A stretch of DNA of 64,000 bases from Acetanaerobacterium elongatum (GCF_900103835.1 NZ_FNID01000010.1:1-64000); one strand, 5' to 3'. Positions 1 to 8,574 are shown, counted from the stretch's first letter. Program-made: numbers and translations. The notes: a model not told the origin generated them from the letters alone.

Positions 1-1
1 A

Positions 2-316
2 TGGGAGGATTACAAGGACAGAGCATACGCTTTCACCCATACGGAATATGGCAAGAAGATATACGCCAGAAGAAAAGAAACAATCGAGCGAAGTTTTGCA
101 GATTCAAAAGAGCTGCATGGGCTTCGCTATTGCCGCATGCGCGGGCTTGCGAAAGCAGCGGAACAATGCCTGCTCACTGCTGCTGTGCAGAACATGAAAA
201 AGATTGCAAATATCCTGTCAAACCGGGATATTATGCAATCCGTAAAACGTTGCCTGCTATTTTTGCCTACATACACAAAACCCGCCGGAAAAGGGCGGGT
301 TTTGTCAGTAATCTGA
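2..316 (+). CDS. IS1182-type transposase, C-terminal part (5' partial)
   Basis: Reading frame 2, open from the window edge to TGA at 314-316, encodes the end of a DDE transposase. The stretch [16 protein letters not shown] carries the Glu expected as the last catalytic acidic residue, and [12 protein letters not shown] follows it, a pattern I associate with the C-terminus of IS1182-group enzymes. The longer open frame that begins with ATG at position 1 is only a shadow of it. A hairpin sits inside the last codons. The rest of the element lies outside the window, so completeness and activity cannot be judged. The family assignment is recognition of the motif, not a search. Confidence 0.8.
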   Translation, partial: WEDYKDRAYAFTHTEYGKKIYARRKETIERSFADSKELHGLRYCRMRGLAKAAEQCLLTAAVQNMKKIANILSNRDIMQSVKRCLLFLPTYTKPAGKGRVLSVI

Positions 317-349
317 GGGAGCAGTTTTAAAGCTGCTCCCTTTTGGTTT
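275..349 (+). terminator. Two stacked hairpins closing the IS element
   Basis: A perfect 12-bp inverted repeat (275-286 with 294-305, arm ACAAAACCCGCC) overlaps the transposase 3' end. It is followed by a second 8-bp hairpin (317-324 with 333-340, arm GGGAGCAG) with a T-rich tail TTTTGGTTTATT. The pair should stop plus-strand transcription. The T-run inside the first arm may also let it end the minus-strand chemoreceptor gene. Confidence 0.75.
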
Positions 350-355
350 ATTAAT

Positions 356-2359
356 TTAAATCTGGAACTGCCTTACGGTTCTCTGCAGTGTTTCGGCCTG
401 GGCAGAAAGCTCTTCACTGGTAGCCGCACTCTCTTCGGCGGTAGCGGCGTTATTTTGTATTACCGAGGATATCTGATCGATGCCCTGTGTCATCTGATCG
501 ATCGATTTTGCCTGATCTGCGGTAGACTGCGATATCTCGCTTACAATCTTAGCTGCCTGCTCGGAGCCTTCGATAACCTCTACAAGTGTTTCGGCAGTTT
601 TATTGGCTATCTTGGTACCGTTTTCCACAGCCGTTATGGCATCCTGAATCAGTTGAGTGGTATCCTTGGCTGCCTGTGCGCTCTTACTGGCGAGGTTTCT
701 TACCTCATCGGCCACCACCGCAAAGCCCTTTCCGGCAGCACCGGCTCTTGCGGCTTCAACCGCGGCATTCAGTGCCAAAATATTGGTTTGGAAGGCAATA
801 TCATCGATTGCCTTAATAATCTTTTCAATCTTCTTCGATGCAGCGCTAATGTCTTCCATCGCACTGAGCATCTTTTTCATCTCTTCGTTGCCTGCAATCA
901 GTTTTCTGCTTGCTTCCGAAGTAAGCTTATTTGCGGTATCTGAATCCTTGGCGTTCTTGTTAACATTCTGAGATATTTCGCTAATCGTTGCCGACAGCTC
1001 CTGAATGGTTGCCGCCTGTTCGGTAGTGCTTTGAGAAAGCCCCTGCGCGCCGCCCGAAACCTGTTCGGAACCGCCTGCAACCTGATCGGCAGATTGCAGA
1101 ATGTCGGAAAACGTAGTGGATAACGTGGTTTGGATGTTCAGCAGAGAATCTTTTATCTTGGCAAATTCGCCCTGATAATCGTAACTGAGCTCGTACCTGA
1201 GGTTGCCCTGCGCAATCTTATTCAGCACCTGGGATACCTCGTCTATGTAATTAATATACTCCTTCAGCCTCAGTACTGTCTTACCAATGGCGGCGGAAAC
1301 CTGTCCAACCTCGTCGCTGGATTTTGTTTCAACCGTTACATCCAAATCGCCGTCCGCTATACGGTTGGAGGCAACCGACAGCTTTTTAAGCGGCTTTACA
1401 ATGCCCCGTGCTATAAAAATAGTAATAAGCGCCAGCAGCGGCAGTAAGATACCCATGATGGCAAAGATAGTTCCCGCTACCGCCTTGCTTGCGGCTTCCA
1501 GTTCTTCCTGAGGCAGCCCGGTAAGAATCATCCACCCGGTATTGCCTACTGATGCAAGCTCGCCGGTAACCTTTTTCCCATTCAGCGTGTATTCCAAGGT
1601 TCCTAATTTCTTGTTCTGAATAGCTTCCACCGCATTCTTTGAAAGTGCAGTATCGGCAACGGCTTTTTGAATATCATCCTTGTTCGGGCTGTAAACAACC
1701 TGGCCGCTATCCGTACAGAGAACAATAAACCCCGATTCGCCTATCTTGTATTTACTAAGGATTGCATTCAGCTGATTCAGCTTAATATCCACCGCAGTAG
1801 CACCGATAATTTCATTGCTTGAGCTGTCAAAAACAGGGGCAACCATACTCACAATCATATTGCTGGAGGCTGAATCGACGTAAGGCTCGGTAAGCAGAGG
1901 TGCCTTGGTTTTCGTCACCTCATACAACGGTCGTGTCGTTACATCCCAATCGGCATTAGAGCTTGCGCCGTCGTGCTGAGCGTATTGGCTGGAATCAAAA
2001 TCGCACACCCAGCTGGAGAGAATGTTTTGTTCATCCGTCTTTACAACGTTTTGTAGAGTACGACGAATGTTTTGCCATTCTAATGTATTGGAAATACGGG
2101 TTCCTTTTTGCGTATTCTTGAGCAGGTTCTCCACCTCATAATTCGTGGCTGCCTGCTTTGCAATTTCTACATATGTATTGAAGAACTCCCGGGTTTGGTT
2201 GGCTACGGCCTTCGATTCTGAGCTTAAACTGCGAAGGGCAACATTAGCAACCGATTGATCTACCGTGTAAATAATTACCGCACTGGCCAAGGAAAGCAAT
2301 AAAACTACGGGCAAAATAATGCCGAGAAGCATTTTGGGGAGAATCCGCAGATTTTTCAT
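356..2359 (-). CDS. Methyl-accepting chemotaxis protein, dCache type
   Basis: Transmembrane chemoreceptor that binds a ligand outside the cell and controls the CheA kinase inside. Visible order: TM1 at about residues 10-33, an extracellular double-Cache-like region to about 290, TM2 at about 295-317, HAMP after it, then the long coiled-coil signalling domain with the conserved hairpin tip ([18 protein letters not shown]). No CheR-docking pentapeptide is present; the protein ends RQFQI. I start at ATG 2359 (667 aa) rather than ATG 2374, because GGAGG lies 8 nt before 2359 and would sit inside the longer reading. Ligand unknown. It is a single gene with its own promoter, divergent from the SRP RNA. 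Confidence 0.93.
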   Translation of the reverse strand: MKNLRILPKMLLGIILPVVLLLSLASAVIIYTVDQSVANVALRSLSSESKAVANQTREFFNTYVEIAKQAATNYEVENLLKNTQKGTRISNTLEWQNIRRTLQNVVKTDEQNILSSWVCDFDSSQYAQHDGASSNADWDVTTRPLYEVTKTKAPLLTEPYVDSASSNMIVSMVAPVFDSSSNEIIGATAVDIKLNQLNAILSKYKIGESGFIVLCTDSGQVVYSPNKDDIQKAVADTALSKNAVEAIQNKKLGTLEYTLNGKKVTGELASVGNTGWMILTGLPQEELEAASKAVAGTIFAIMGILLPLLALITIFIARGIVKPLKKLSVASNRIADGDLDVTVETKSSDEVGQVSAAIGKTVLRLKEYINYIDEVSQVLNKIAQGNLRYELSYDYQGEFAKIKDSLLNIQTTLSTTFSDILQSADQVAGGSEQVSGGAQGLSQSTTEQAATIQELSATISEISQNVNKNAKDSDTANKLTSEASRKLIAGNEEMKKMLSAMEDISAASKKIEKIIKAIDDIAFQTNILALNAAVEAARAGAAGKGFAVVADEVRNLASKSAQAAKDTTQLIQDAITAVENGTKIANKTAETLVEVIEGSEQAAKIVSEISQSTADQAKSIDQMTQGIDQISSVIQNNAATAEESAATSEELSAQAETLQRTVRQFQI

Positions 2360-2432
2360 AGATGTTTCCTCCATTTTTTAGTAAATTAAAATAACATAAT
2401 TTGTTGAATATTGTATACATAATATACTATAT

Positions 2433-2461
2433 ATACTATATTACTATTACAGTTAAATCAA
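2433..2461 (-). promoter_or_regulatory. Candidate sigma-70 promoter of the chemoreceptor gene
   Basis: On the minus strand TTGATT (2461-2456), a 17-bp spacer and TAGTAT (2438-2433) lie about 75 bp upstream of the chosen start at 2359, in a very AT-rich stretch. Other TATA-like hexamers nearby mean the exact -10 is uncertain. I saw no convincing sigma-28 type motif. Confidence 0.4.
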
Positions 2462-2571
2462 CTGTATTTTAAACAGAATGTTTTATTGTGAAAGAACATA
2501 TTGAATTAGCTTGGCAACAATCGGCTGTTTTTCATTACAATATGGCGTCTCTCTTATTCAAATTATTGCAC

Positions 2572-2600
2572 TTGTATTTAAAGACGGTTTATATTATAAT
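2572..2600 (+). promoter_or_regulatory. Promoter of the SRP RNA gene
   Basis: TTGTAT at 2572-2577 and TATAAT at 2595-2600 are separated by exactly 17 bp. This is a strong housekeeping promoter that predicts a transcript start near 2607, just before the structured SRP RNA. Confidence 0.75.
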
Positions 2601-2606
2601 ATGTAA

Positions 2607-2815
2607 TGCTATTGCGGCTCAAATCAGAGTCTGCATGGCAAGTTGCACAGCAGTATAGAGCAGGTATATGTATACGTTCTGACATACGGGTGTGCGGGTC
2701 CTGTGCGACAAAGCGCCGTGAACCATGTCAGGCGGGGAACCGAGCAGCATTAAGCGGATGTCTTTGTGTGCCGCAGGGTTGCCTGCATGCCCGTATGTGA
2801 GGACGTATCTTTTTT
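2607..2815 (+). ncRNA. ffs: Signal recognition particle RNA (ends approximate)
   Basis: RNA scaffold of the signal recognition particle, which binds Ffh and targets nascent membrane proteins. The universally conserved helix 8 is present: ATGTCAGG (2726-2733), then CGG-GGAA-CCG, then AGCAGCATTAAG. The GGAA tetraloop is kept while the closing pairs are CGG/CCG instead of the common UCC/GGA, a compensatory change that supports a real RNA. A long helix 5 forms between roughly 2669-2712 and 2763-2808, and T6 follows at 2810-2815. Position directly upstream of dnaX matches the usual Bacillota order. The 5' end is inferred from the promoter, and the 3' end may run further. Confidence 0.9.
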
Positions 2816-2872
2816 ATGCTTGGACATTGCGGCACTCAACCGCTGTTCTGAACAAGGGGGATGTTTTGTAAG

Positions 2873-4459
2873 ATGTATAAAGCGCTTTACAGGACATGGC
2901 GACCCAAAACCTTTGAGGATGTTGTGGGGCAGGAGCACATCACCACCACCTTAAAAAACGAGGTTGTTCAGGGAAAGGTGGCGCATTCCTACCTGTTCAC
3001 CGGCTCACGCGGAACGGGCAAAACCACCTGCTCTAAAATTCTTGCCAAGGCGGTAAACTGCCTGCATCCGGTAGACGGAAACCCCTGCGGTGAATGTGAG
3101 ATCTGCCTCGGCATTGAGGATGGCTCGGTGACCGATGTGGTGGAGATTGACGCCGCCAGCAACAACGGCATTGACGATGTGCGCGCGCTGCGCGAGGAGG
3201 CGGTTTTCACCCCCGTTAGCGCAAAATACCGCGTATACATCATCGATGAAACCCATATGCTCTCCATCGCGGCGTTTAATGCGCTGCTTAAAATTATGGA
3301 GGAACCGCCCGAACACGTGCTGTTCATCCTGGCTACCACTGAGGTTCACAAGGTGCCCGCCACCATCCTTTCACGCTGCCAGCGGTTTGACTTTAGACGT
3401 ATCGACACTGAGGTTATTAAGAACCGCCTGCTTGCCATTGCAACGGGCGAACAGATAACGCTCAATGAGGACGCGGCGGAGCTGATTGCGCGCCTTGCCG
3501 ACGGCGGTATGCGCGACGCTATTTCGCTGCTCGACCAGTGTGCCACTGCCGCCGAGGTAATTGATATTCCTGTAGTGAGCAAGCTTGCGGCGCTCGCAGA
3601 CACGCAGTACCTTTATGAGCTTGCCGATATCATTCTTTCTAAAGACGGCGCAAGGGCGCTGGAGCTTGTAGAACGGCTTAATGCGGAATCGGTGGATTTT
3701 GCAAGGCTGTTAAGCGAGCTGATTACCCTTTTCCGAAATCTGATGGTGGTGAAGGGAGCCAAGAAGCCCGAGAATCTGATTGTATGCACACCGGACGAGC
3801 TTTCGCAATTAAAAGGGCTTGCCGTGCGCTGCCCGATGGAGCTGACTTTACACGTTCTCACCGTGCTTGGCGACGCGCTGGACGGCATGGGCAAGACCCA
3901 TTCCAAGCGGCTGGCCGCCGAAATCTGCCTGATGAGGCTTACCAACCCCGAGCTGGATACCGGTTACGATGCGCTGCTCAGGCGTATCGGCGAACTGGAG
4001 GCCCGGGTACAATCCGGCGTTGTATCCGCTACTGCGGCATCTGTTCCGCACAAGGGTGTTAAGAATTCAGCAAAGCAGCCGCAGGGCGAAGAGCCCCAAG
4101 CGGAGCTCCCCCCGCCCGTTACCCGTGAGGTGCTGGAGGTGGAGGAGAAGCTGAAATGCTGGAACGATGTGCTGGAGCATCTGGCAACCGTTAATCCCGC
4201 GCTGCACGGTACGATGGTGAACTCTACGGCATATGTGAAGGGCGACCTGATACTAATAGACGCGCCCGATTCGATGTTTACTGAAATGATGCGCAAAAAT
4301 GACTACACCAAGCAAAGCCTGCGCGATGCTATCATGCTGAAAACCGGCAAGATCTACCGGCTTGGCCCTGTGAAGAAGAACACCGAGATAAAGGAAACGG
4401 GTGTTCTGCTGGCACAGCTGGAGCATGCTGCGAGGCAGGCAGGCATTGAGATAAACTAG
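2873..4459 (+). CDS. dnaX: DNA polymerase III gamma/tau subunit
   Basis: Clamp-loader ATPase that loads the sliding clamp and organises the replisome. Walker A GSRGTGKT is at residues 44-51, four zinc-module cysteines are at 63, 72, 75 and 78, the Walker B variant DETH is at 125-128, and the sensor SRC motif is at 167-169. A variable C-terminal tail follows residue 380. Length of 528 aa fits Bacillota proteins. I prefer ATG 2873, the canonical MYKALYRTWRP start, over ATG 2861, which would touch its own ribosome binding site (AAGGGGG, 2854-2860). The gene heads dnaX-ybaB-recR. Confidence 0.96.
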   Translation: MYKALYRTWRPKTFEDVVGQEHITTTLKNEVVQGKVAHSYLFTGSRGTGKTTCSKILAKAVNCLHPVDGNPCGECEICLGIEDGSVTDVVEIDAASNNGIDDVRALREEAVFTPVSAKYRVYIIDETHMLSIAAFNALLKIMEEPPEHVLFILATTEVHKVPATILSRCQRFDFRRIDTEVIKNRLLAIATGEQITLNEDAAELIARLADGGMRDAISLLDQCATAAEVIDIPVVSKLAALADTQYLYELADIILSKDGARALELVERLNAESVDFARLLSELITLFRNLMVVKGAKKPENLIVCTPDELSQLKGLAVRCPMELTLHVLTVLGDALDGMGKTHSKRLAAEICLMRLTNPELDTGYDALLRRIGELEARVQSGVVSATAASVPHKGVKNSAKQPQGEEPQAELPPPVTREVLEVEEKLKCWNDVLEHLATVNPALHGTMVNSTAYVKGDLILIDAPDSMFTEMMRKNDYTKQSLRDAIMLKTGKIYRLGPVKKNTEIKETGVLLAQLEHAARQAGIEIN

Positions 4460-4498
4460 TAAATTATTCAGACATGCAATAACAGGAGGATATCAACC

Positions 4499-4846
4499 AT
4501 GAAATCAAGATTACCGCAGGGCTTCGGCGGAGGCCCCCAGAATATGAACAGCATGATCAAGCAGGCTCAGAAGATGCAGGAGGAGATGGCCAAGGCCACC
4601 GAGCAGATTGAGCAGATGGATTTTTCCGCTACCGTTGGCGGCGGTGCTGTTTCGATACTGATGTCGGGTAAGAAAGAGGTTAAGTCGCTTACCATTAAAC
4701 CGGAGGTTGTAGACCCCGAGGACATTGATATGCTGCAGGACCTGCTGATTGCCGCCTTTAACGAGTGCATGAAGCAGATTGAAGATACCTCTTCGGAGAC
4801 CATGGGCAAAATCACCGGCGGGTTGAATGTACCCGGCTTGTTTTAA
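4499..4846 (+). CDS. ybaB: YbaB/EbfC family nucleoid-associated protein
   Basis: Small DNA-binding protein, a dimer with tweezer-like arms in characterised homologues, encoded between dnaX and recR in most bacteria. The 115-aa sequence shows the typical Met/Gln-rich coiled start ([12 protein letters not shown]), the GGG-A-V core and the C-terminal GLFxPG-like end (GGLNVPGLF). AGGAGG lies 11 nt before ATG 4499. Operon position and length are both standard. Confidence 0.95.
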   Translation: MKSRLPQGFGGGPQNMNSMIKQAQKMQEEMAKATEQIEQMDFSATVGGGAVSILMSGKKEVKSLTIKPEVVDPEDIDMLQDLLIAAFNECMKQIEDTSSETMGKITGGLNVPGLF

Positions 4847-4854
4847 CGCCCCCT

Positions 4855-5460
4855 ATGGGCAAAGGAATACTGCCCCAGCCGCTGATTCGGCTGATAGAGC
4901 AGTTTGAGCGGCTGCCGGGCATCGGACGCAAAAGCGCTCAGAAGCTAGCATTTTATGTTTTGAACCTTTCGGCGGAGCAGGCGCAGGCGTTTGCTACGGC
5001 CATTACCGACGCACAGCAAAATATTCACAACTGCCGTATCTGCCAAAACCTTACCGACGGTGAGATTTGCGCGGTATGCGACGATCCGGCCCGTGATAAA
5101 TCCACTATTTGTGTGGTGGAAGACACCCGCTACGTGGTTGCAATTGAGCGAACCAAAGAGTATAATGGCTTATACCATGTGCTGCATGGATTAATCTCGC
5201 CGATGGATGGCATCGGCCCCGATGAAATCTATATCAAAGAGCTGCTGGAACGGGTAAAGCAAGGTGGAATCAAAGAGATTATCGTCGCCACCAACGCCAA
5301 CGTAGAGGGCGAGGCCACCGCGATGTATATCTCCCGCCTGCTCAAGCCGCTGGGGGTTAAGGTTTCGCGTTTAGCCTATGGCATTCCGGTGGGCGGTGAC
5401 CTGGAGTATGCCGATGAGGTAACGCTCTACCGCGCTATTGAAGGACGAAACGAGCTGTAA
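4855..5460 (+). CDS. recR: Recombination protein RecR
   Basis: RecFOR-pathway protein that helps load RecA on gapped DNA. A helix-hairpin-helix ([12 protein letters not shown]) is near residues 19-30, a four-Cys zinc finger is at residues 60, 63, 72 and 75, and the Toprim domain starts at about 84 (VVEDTRYV). The 201-aa length is typical. Only 8 nt separate it from ybaB and no good ribosome binding site is visible, so translation is probably coupled to ybaB. Confidence 0.96.
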   Translation: MGKGILPQPLIRLIEQFERLPGIGRKSAQKLAFYVLNLSAEQAQAFATAITDAQQNIHNCRICQNLTDGEICAVCDDPARDKSTICVVEDTRYVVAIERTKEYNGLYHVLHGLISPMDGIGPDEIYIKELLERVKQGGIKEIIVATNANVEGEATAMYISRLLKPLGVKVSRLAYGIPVGGDLEYADEVTLYRAIEGRNEL

Positions 5461-5493
5461 AAGATTCATCATCACGAAGGGAGGTGCCTGCGG

Positions 5494-5964
5494 TTGGCGA
5501 AAACGGAGAACAAGACCATCGCCCAAAACAAAAAGGCCTTTCACGATTATTTTGTGGAGGAAGCGTTTGAGGCGGGCATCGAGCTTTGCGGCACCGAGGT
5601 AAAATCCATTCGCGCGGGCGGCGTGAACCTCAAGGACAGTTGGTGCGAGATTAGTGACGGCGAAATCTACCTGCGCGGTATGCATATCAGCCCCTACGAG
5701 CATGGCAACATCTTTAACCGTGATCCGGTTCGCGTGCGTAAGCTGCTGATGCATAAACGTGAGATCTTGAAGCTGTTTGGGCTGGTAAAGCAGCAGACAT
5801 TTACGCTGGTGCCGCTTTCCCTCTACTTTAAGGGCTCCCGCGTGAAGGTTCAGGTGGGTTTATGCAAGGGTAAGAAGCTGTACGACAAGCGCGACGACAT
5901 GGCAAAACGCGCGGCGCAGCGCGACATTGAGCGTGCGTTCAAGGATAACGACAAGAGCAGATAG
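5494..5964 (+). CDS. smpB: SsrA-binding protein SmpB
   Basis: Partner of tmRNA in trans-translation: it places tmRNA in the empty A site of stalled ribosomes. The 156-aa protein has the family signatures NKKAFHDYF and [13 protein letters not shown] near the N-terminus, and the basic C-terminal tail ([18 protein letters not shown]) that folds in the mRNA channel. It starts at TTG 5494 with GAAGGGAGGT 8 nt upstream; no in-frame ATG is suitably placed. It lies 46 bp upstream of ssrA, its functional partner. Confidence 0.96.
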   Translation: MAKTENKTIAQNKKAFHDYFVEEAFEAGIELCGTEVKSIRAGGVNLKDSWCEISDGEIYLRGMHISPYEHGNIFNRDPVRVRKLLMHKREILKLFGLVKQQTFTLVPLSLYFKGSRVKVQVGLCKGKKLYDKRDDMAKRAAQRDIERAFKDNDKSR

Positions 5965-6010
5965 CATTAAAAACTGATTCTCGGGTATACTATAGTTACC
6001 TGAAATATAT

Positions 6011-6364
6011 GGGGGCGTAAAGGTTTCGACGGGGATTTTGAACCATGATAAGCGAGTAGAGTTTGCTGGACACTCTTAAAACGCCGGTACTTTTAAATTA
6101 AACGCTAACAATAATAAATTAGCTTTAGCAGCTTAATTTAAGCTGCTCGTCCGGCTAAGCAGTACCACGGGCTTAGTTTGGGCGTCATTTAGTGGTGAAC
6201 GTGCTGCGGGAGTTTCCCGGCCCGGAGCATGTATTAGGGAATACTGAGGCGCACAGCCTGCTTTTCGGCGGTGCGCGGAGGGAATGTAAAAAGAGAAGCT
6301 GCACTCGGAGAAGTTCATGGGAATAGGTTTTCGGACAGGGGTTCAATTCCCCTCGCCTCCACCA
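6011..6364 (+). ncRNA. ssrA: tmRNA with tag peptide (A)ANNNKLALAA
   Basis: Transfer-messenger RNA that rescues stalled ribosomes and tags nascent chains for proteolysis. The 5' end GGGGGCG (6011-6017) pairs with CGCCTCC (6354-6360), followed by discriminator A and encoded CCA (6362-6364). The T-arm GGTTCAATTCC is conserved. The resume codon GCT at 6104 opens the tag frame ANNNKLALAA, ending at TAA 6134-6136, which gives the LAA degradation signal. Its 3' end is a common site for integrating elements, and mobile DNA does begin soon after it here. Confidence 0.97.
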
Positions 6365-6367
6365 AAC

Positions 6368-6413
6368 ATTGACCGTAGCATTGATACAATGCTACGGTCA
6401 ATCCTTTTATTAT
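6368..6413 (+). terminator. Intrinsic terminator of ssrA
   Basis: A perfect 16-bp stem (6368-6383 with 6387-6402) with loop ATA is followed by CCTTTTATTATT. It starts 4 nt after the tmRNA CCA end. The loop region ATTGATACAATGC recurs in the terminator at 8251. Confidence 0.9.
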
Positions 6414-6423
6414 TCGTATCAAG

Positions 6424-6489
6424 AAAGCCTGCAATACAAGGGATTTGCCCCGTAAGGGTATGCAAAATCCTTTGTACTGCAGGCTTTTT
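6424..6489. terminator. Long imperfect hairpin, possible two-way terminator
   Basis: AAAGCCTGCA (6424-6433) pairs with TGCAGGCTTT (6478-6487) and the pairing continues inward through TACAAGGGATTTGC. T-runs lie on both sides, so it could stop transcripts from ssrA and from the minus-strand recombinase that ends at 6650. Confidence 0.6.
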
Positions 6490-6530
6490 GTGCGTTGTGT
6501 GGCCGTTCCGACACTCGCGGTTTAAGGCGC

Positions 6531-6548
6531 GATTTGAATACCCCTTGA
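6531..6548. repeat. Direct repeat, left copy, flanking the recombinase cassette
   Basis: GATTTGAATACCCCTTGA recurs, one base shorter, at 8173-8189. The two copies bracket the serine recombinase and the zinc-ribbon gene, about 1.64 kb apart. Confidence 0.65.
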
Positions 6549-6607
6549 GGAAAAATAAAATAGTTCTACGAAAAATAACGGAGTTCAAGGAAAAATAAAA
6601 GGGTTCA
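6548..6607. repeat. Three tandem 20-bp repeats
   Basis: Copies at 6548-6567, 6568-6587 and 6588-6607 share A(G/C)GAAAAATAA and end in GTTC(A/T). They are contiguous with no spacer. A related single sequence (ACGAAAAATAGAATTATTTC) lies at 8202-8221, beside the other direct repeat. The arrangement resembles iterons or recombinase-binding sites; function unknown. Confidence 0.75.
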
Positions 6608-6649
6608 AAACGCTCTGCCCAAACACATTAAATCAAGGTGTTAATTGGG

Positions 6650-7618
6650 CTATTCCGGCTTTTTCGCTGAATACTTTGTGGATCTCCTCCGCTTGACGCC
6701 ATCTTCACCGACCTCGATGTTGCTCCGGCGAGTACGCTCCTCCTGGACTCTGTTAAACATTTCTTCCGGGATAATCGGCTCGTTATTGCCCTCTGCGGCG
6801 TAACTACTCACTTCGCCGTCGTTGACTTTCCGTTTTGCCTTGTATTCCGGCGTGTGGGTTTTGAAGATAACGGCGGTACCATAATACTTTGTGTTGGTGA
6901 GCATGAACTCCAGCGTGTGCTTCGACCACCGATCTTTGCCCGTCGGGGACGGGATACCATCCTCCTCCAGCGCGGCTTTGATTTTCACGATGCTCATTCC
7001 ACTCAAGTACATTGCGTAGACCCGACGGACGACAGCGGCTTCATTTTCCACGATTTCGAGGTCACCGTCATCGTTCTGGCGGTAACCGTAACAGGGTTTG
7101 TTGTAGAGTTTTGAAGTACCGTTTTCTGCATGGCGTTTCAAGCCCCACCGTACATTATCGCTGTGGGATTTATTCTCACCCTCGGCAACACCGCAGTAGA
7201 GGGATATCATCAATTCCGCTTCCGGGTTCAGGCTGCCAAATTTCTGGTCCTCAAAGTAGACCTCCACACCGTATTCCTGTAAGGCTCTAATGGCAATCAA
7301 AACATCCTCCGTTGAGCGTCCAAGCCGACTGACGGCTTTTGTGACTACATATTCAATTTTTCCGTCATGGGCTGATTTAATCATCCGCTGGAATTCCTGG
7401 CGGTCGACAGCATTGGAACCTCTTGCCACATCTATAAAAATATCCGCCACTTCCATGAACGGCTGTTTATGCACAAAGCGAGAAAGCCCGGACGCCTGGT
7501 CAGCGAGGCTGTGGAGCTGTGCGTGGGAATTGGAACTGACCCGGCAGTAAACGCCGACTTTTTTCATGTGGTAGTTCCACTGCGGCGGTCGATTTATTAC
7601 TTGAACATCCTTTGGCAT
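6650..7618 (-). CDS. Short serine recombinase without zinc ribbon
   Basis: Site-specific recombinase with an N-terminal resolvase domain: nucleophile Ser at residue 28 in YCRVSS, and VSRLGRS further on. A recombinase domain follows (KPCYGYRQNDD, then LTNTKYYGTA). The protein stops at KYSAKKPE, just where large serine recombinases normally enter the zinc ribbon and coiled coil, so it is 322 aa instead of about 520. It is either C-terminally truncated or a natural short form. Start ATG 7618 is chosen because GAGGTGA lies 6 nt before it. It runs toward ssrA and is flanked by direct repeats. Confidence 0.85.
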   Translation of the reverse strand: MPKDVQVINRPPQWNYHMKKVGVYCRVSSNSHAQLHSLADQASGLSRFVHKQPFMEVADIFIDVARGSNAVDRQEFQRMIKSAHDGKIEYVVTKAVSRLGRSTEDVLIAIRALQEYGVEVYFEDQKFGSLNPEAELMISLYCGVAEGENKSHSDNVRWGLKRHAENGTSKLYNKPCYGYRQNDDGDLEIVENEAAVVRRVYAMYLSGMSIVKIKAALEEDGIPSPTGKDRWSKHTLEFMLTNTKYYGTAVIFKTHTPEYKAKRKVNDGEVSSYAAEGNNEPIIPEEMFNRVQEERTRRSNIEVGEDGVKRRRSTKYSAKKPE

Positions 7619-7668
7619 GGAACTCACCTCGTACACAATATGTTATCAGCTAATACTGCCGTATGGCC

Positions 7669-7706
7669 TTGCTATTATCCCGGTTTAGAGTGATATATGT
7701 AATACC
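7669..7706 (+). repeat. 38-bp dispersed repeat, copy A
   Basis: This copy begins TTGCTATTATCC and ends GTAATACC. Two further 38-bp copies are at 37888-37925 and 39411-39448. Each precedes the ribosome binding site of a small accessory gene by a few dozen bases, so it may be a shared promoter or a recombination site. Confidence 0.7.
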
Positions 7707-7729
7707 AAAATAACCAGGAGGGACTGAAT

Positions 7730-8164
7730 ATGTATTATATGCGATTTATTAATGACGATGGGTCATCGGAGGAGTTTGAAGTTCATCAGGGGCATATCTT
7801 TTGCAAATGCCATGAGTGCGGTCAAGAATTTACGCCACGCTGCATCGAGTTCGATAAGCAGTTCGATTACGAAGAAGAGAGTTTCTTTTGGAACGCCTGC
7901 CCAGATTGTATTAAAATGCGTGAAGCAGAAAACAACAGACAGGCAATGAAATTGGCGCACATAGAATTGGCAGAAAAGCTTTCGCGGGTTTTTAAGAAAG
8001 AAATAACCCCAGCAGATGTACAACAATTCATTGATGACAATAAAGGCAGTGGATGCCAGGATATCGATGATGCTATACAGAAACGCTTCGGCAGCGGCTC
8101 TCGCTTTGTTTCAGCGAGAGAAGAACCCCAAATAGCCCAACAAGGAAAATCTATTACAATCTGA
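7730..8164 (+). CDS. Zinc-ribbon protein of unknown function
   Basis: 144-aa protein, probably cytosolic. Two cysteine pairs (CKCHECG near residue 24-30 and CPDC near 57-60) form a likely zinc ribbon, followed by a charged helical region (MKLAHIELAEKLSRVFKKE) and a low-complexity tail. CAGGAGGG lies 9 nt before ATG 7730. It is divergent from the recombinase and inside the same pair of direct repeats, so it is probably part of that small mobile unit. I do not recognise the family; DNA binding is only a guess from the zinc ribbon. Confidence 0.75.
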   Translation: MYYMRFINDDGSSEEFEVHQGHIFCKCHECGQEFTPRCIEFDKQFDYEEESFFWNACPDCIKMREAENNRQAMKLAHIELAEKLSRVFKKEITPADVQQFIDDNKGSGCQDIDDAIQKRFGSGSRFVSAREEPQIAQQGKSITI

Positions 8165-8172
8165 TGTTTTTG

Positions 8173-8189
8173 GATTTGAATACCCTTGA
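8173..8189. repeat. Direct repeat, right copy, flanking the recombinase cassette
   Basis: GATTTGAATACCCTTGA matches the left copy at 6531-6548 apart from one missing C. The motif GAATACCC occurs again immediately after (8189-8196), so this end is partly duplicated. Confidence 0.65.
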
Positions 8190-8250
8190 ATACCCCTACT
8201 GACGAAAAATAGAATTATTTCTGAGGTTTAGCCCCAACTCGTCATATAAG

Positions 8251-8290
8251 AACGTCAGTATTGATACAATGCTGGCGTTTTTATTTTGCA
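8251..8290 (+). terminator. Terminator sharing its loop with the ssrA terminator
   Basis: AACGTCAGTATTG (8251-8263) pairs with CAATGCTGGCGTT (8267-8279) around loop ATA, then TTTATTTT. The core ATTGATACAATGCT is identical to the ssrA terminator at 6368-6413, which suggests a shared origin or duplication. It would end the zinc-ribbon gene. Confidence 0.75.
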
Positions 8291-8406
8291 CACGGTAGCC
8301 GTCAGAAGGTCTTGGTAGCAAGGCTTTCCGGCGGCTTTTTGTTTTCTGCCGTTTGTAGGGTGCAGAGAAAAAGGCCGTCTATTGAGCATATAGCTTGATT
8401 ACGCCT

Positions 8407-8462
8407 TGCACTCGGCAAACGGCAGCTTGGGGGTATGCATAGGGTATGCACTCGGCAAACGG
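8407..8462. repeat. Pair of 16-bp direct repeats
   Basis: TGCACTCGGCAAACGG occurs at 8407-8422 and 8447-8462, exactly 40 bp apart, with GGGTATGCA repeated between them. No gene covers it. It may be a remnant of a mobilisation or recombination region. Confidence 0.7.
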
Positions 8463-8536
8463 GAATATTGAGATTCCGAGCAGTGACTTCCCTCTGTTGT
8501 AACTGACTCCATGTTATTATCGTTTTTATACAAATT

Positions 8537-8574
8537 GAAAAATGCCTTTCCCGGTAGCAAGTACCGAAAAAGGC
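8537..8574 (-). terminator. Minus-strand terminator of the defence operon
   Basis: Two nested arms (GCCTTT 8544-8549 with AAAGGC 8569-8574; CGGTA 8552-8556 with TACCG 8562-8566) form a hairpin followed, on the minus strand, by ATTTTTC. It lies 342 bp beyond the last gene of the minus-strand operon. Confidence 0.6.

Noticed and set aside
1..330. 109-aa open frame starting with ATG at position 1
   Set aside because: The frame offset by one base encodes a recognisable transposase C-terminus; this one is Cys/Arg-rich shadow sequence.
2606..2954. Short open frames around 2606-2954 on both strands
   Set aside because: They lie in the SRP RNA and dnaX leader and lack ribosome binding sites.
6133..6598. 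Open frames of 60-93 aa over the tmRNA 3' part and its terminators
   Set aside because: They cover structured RNA and hairpins and have no family resemblance.
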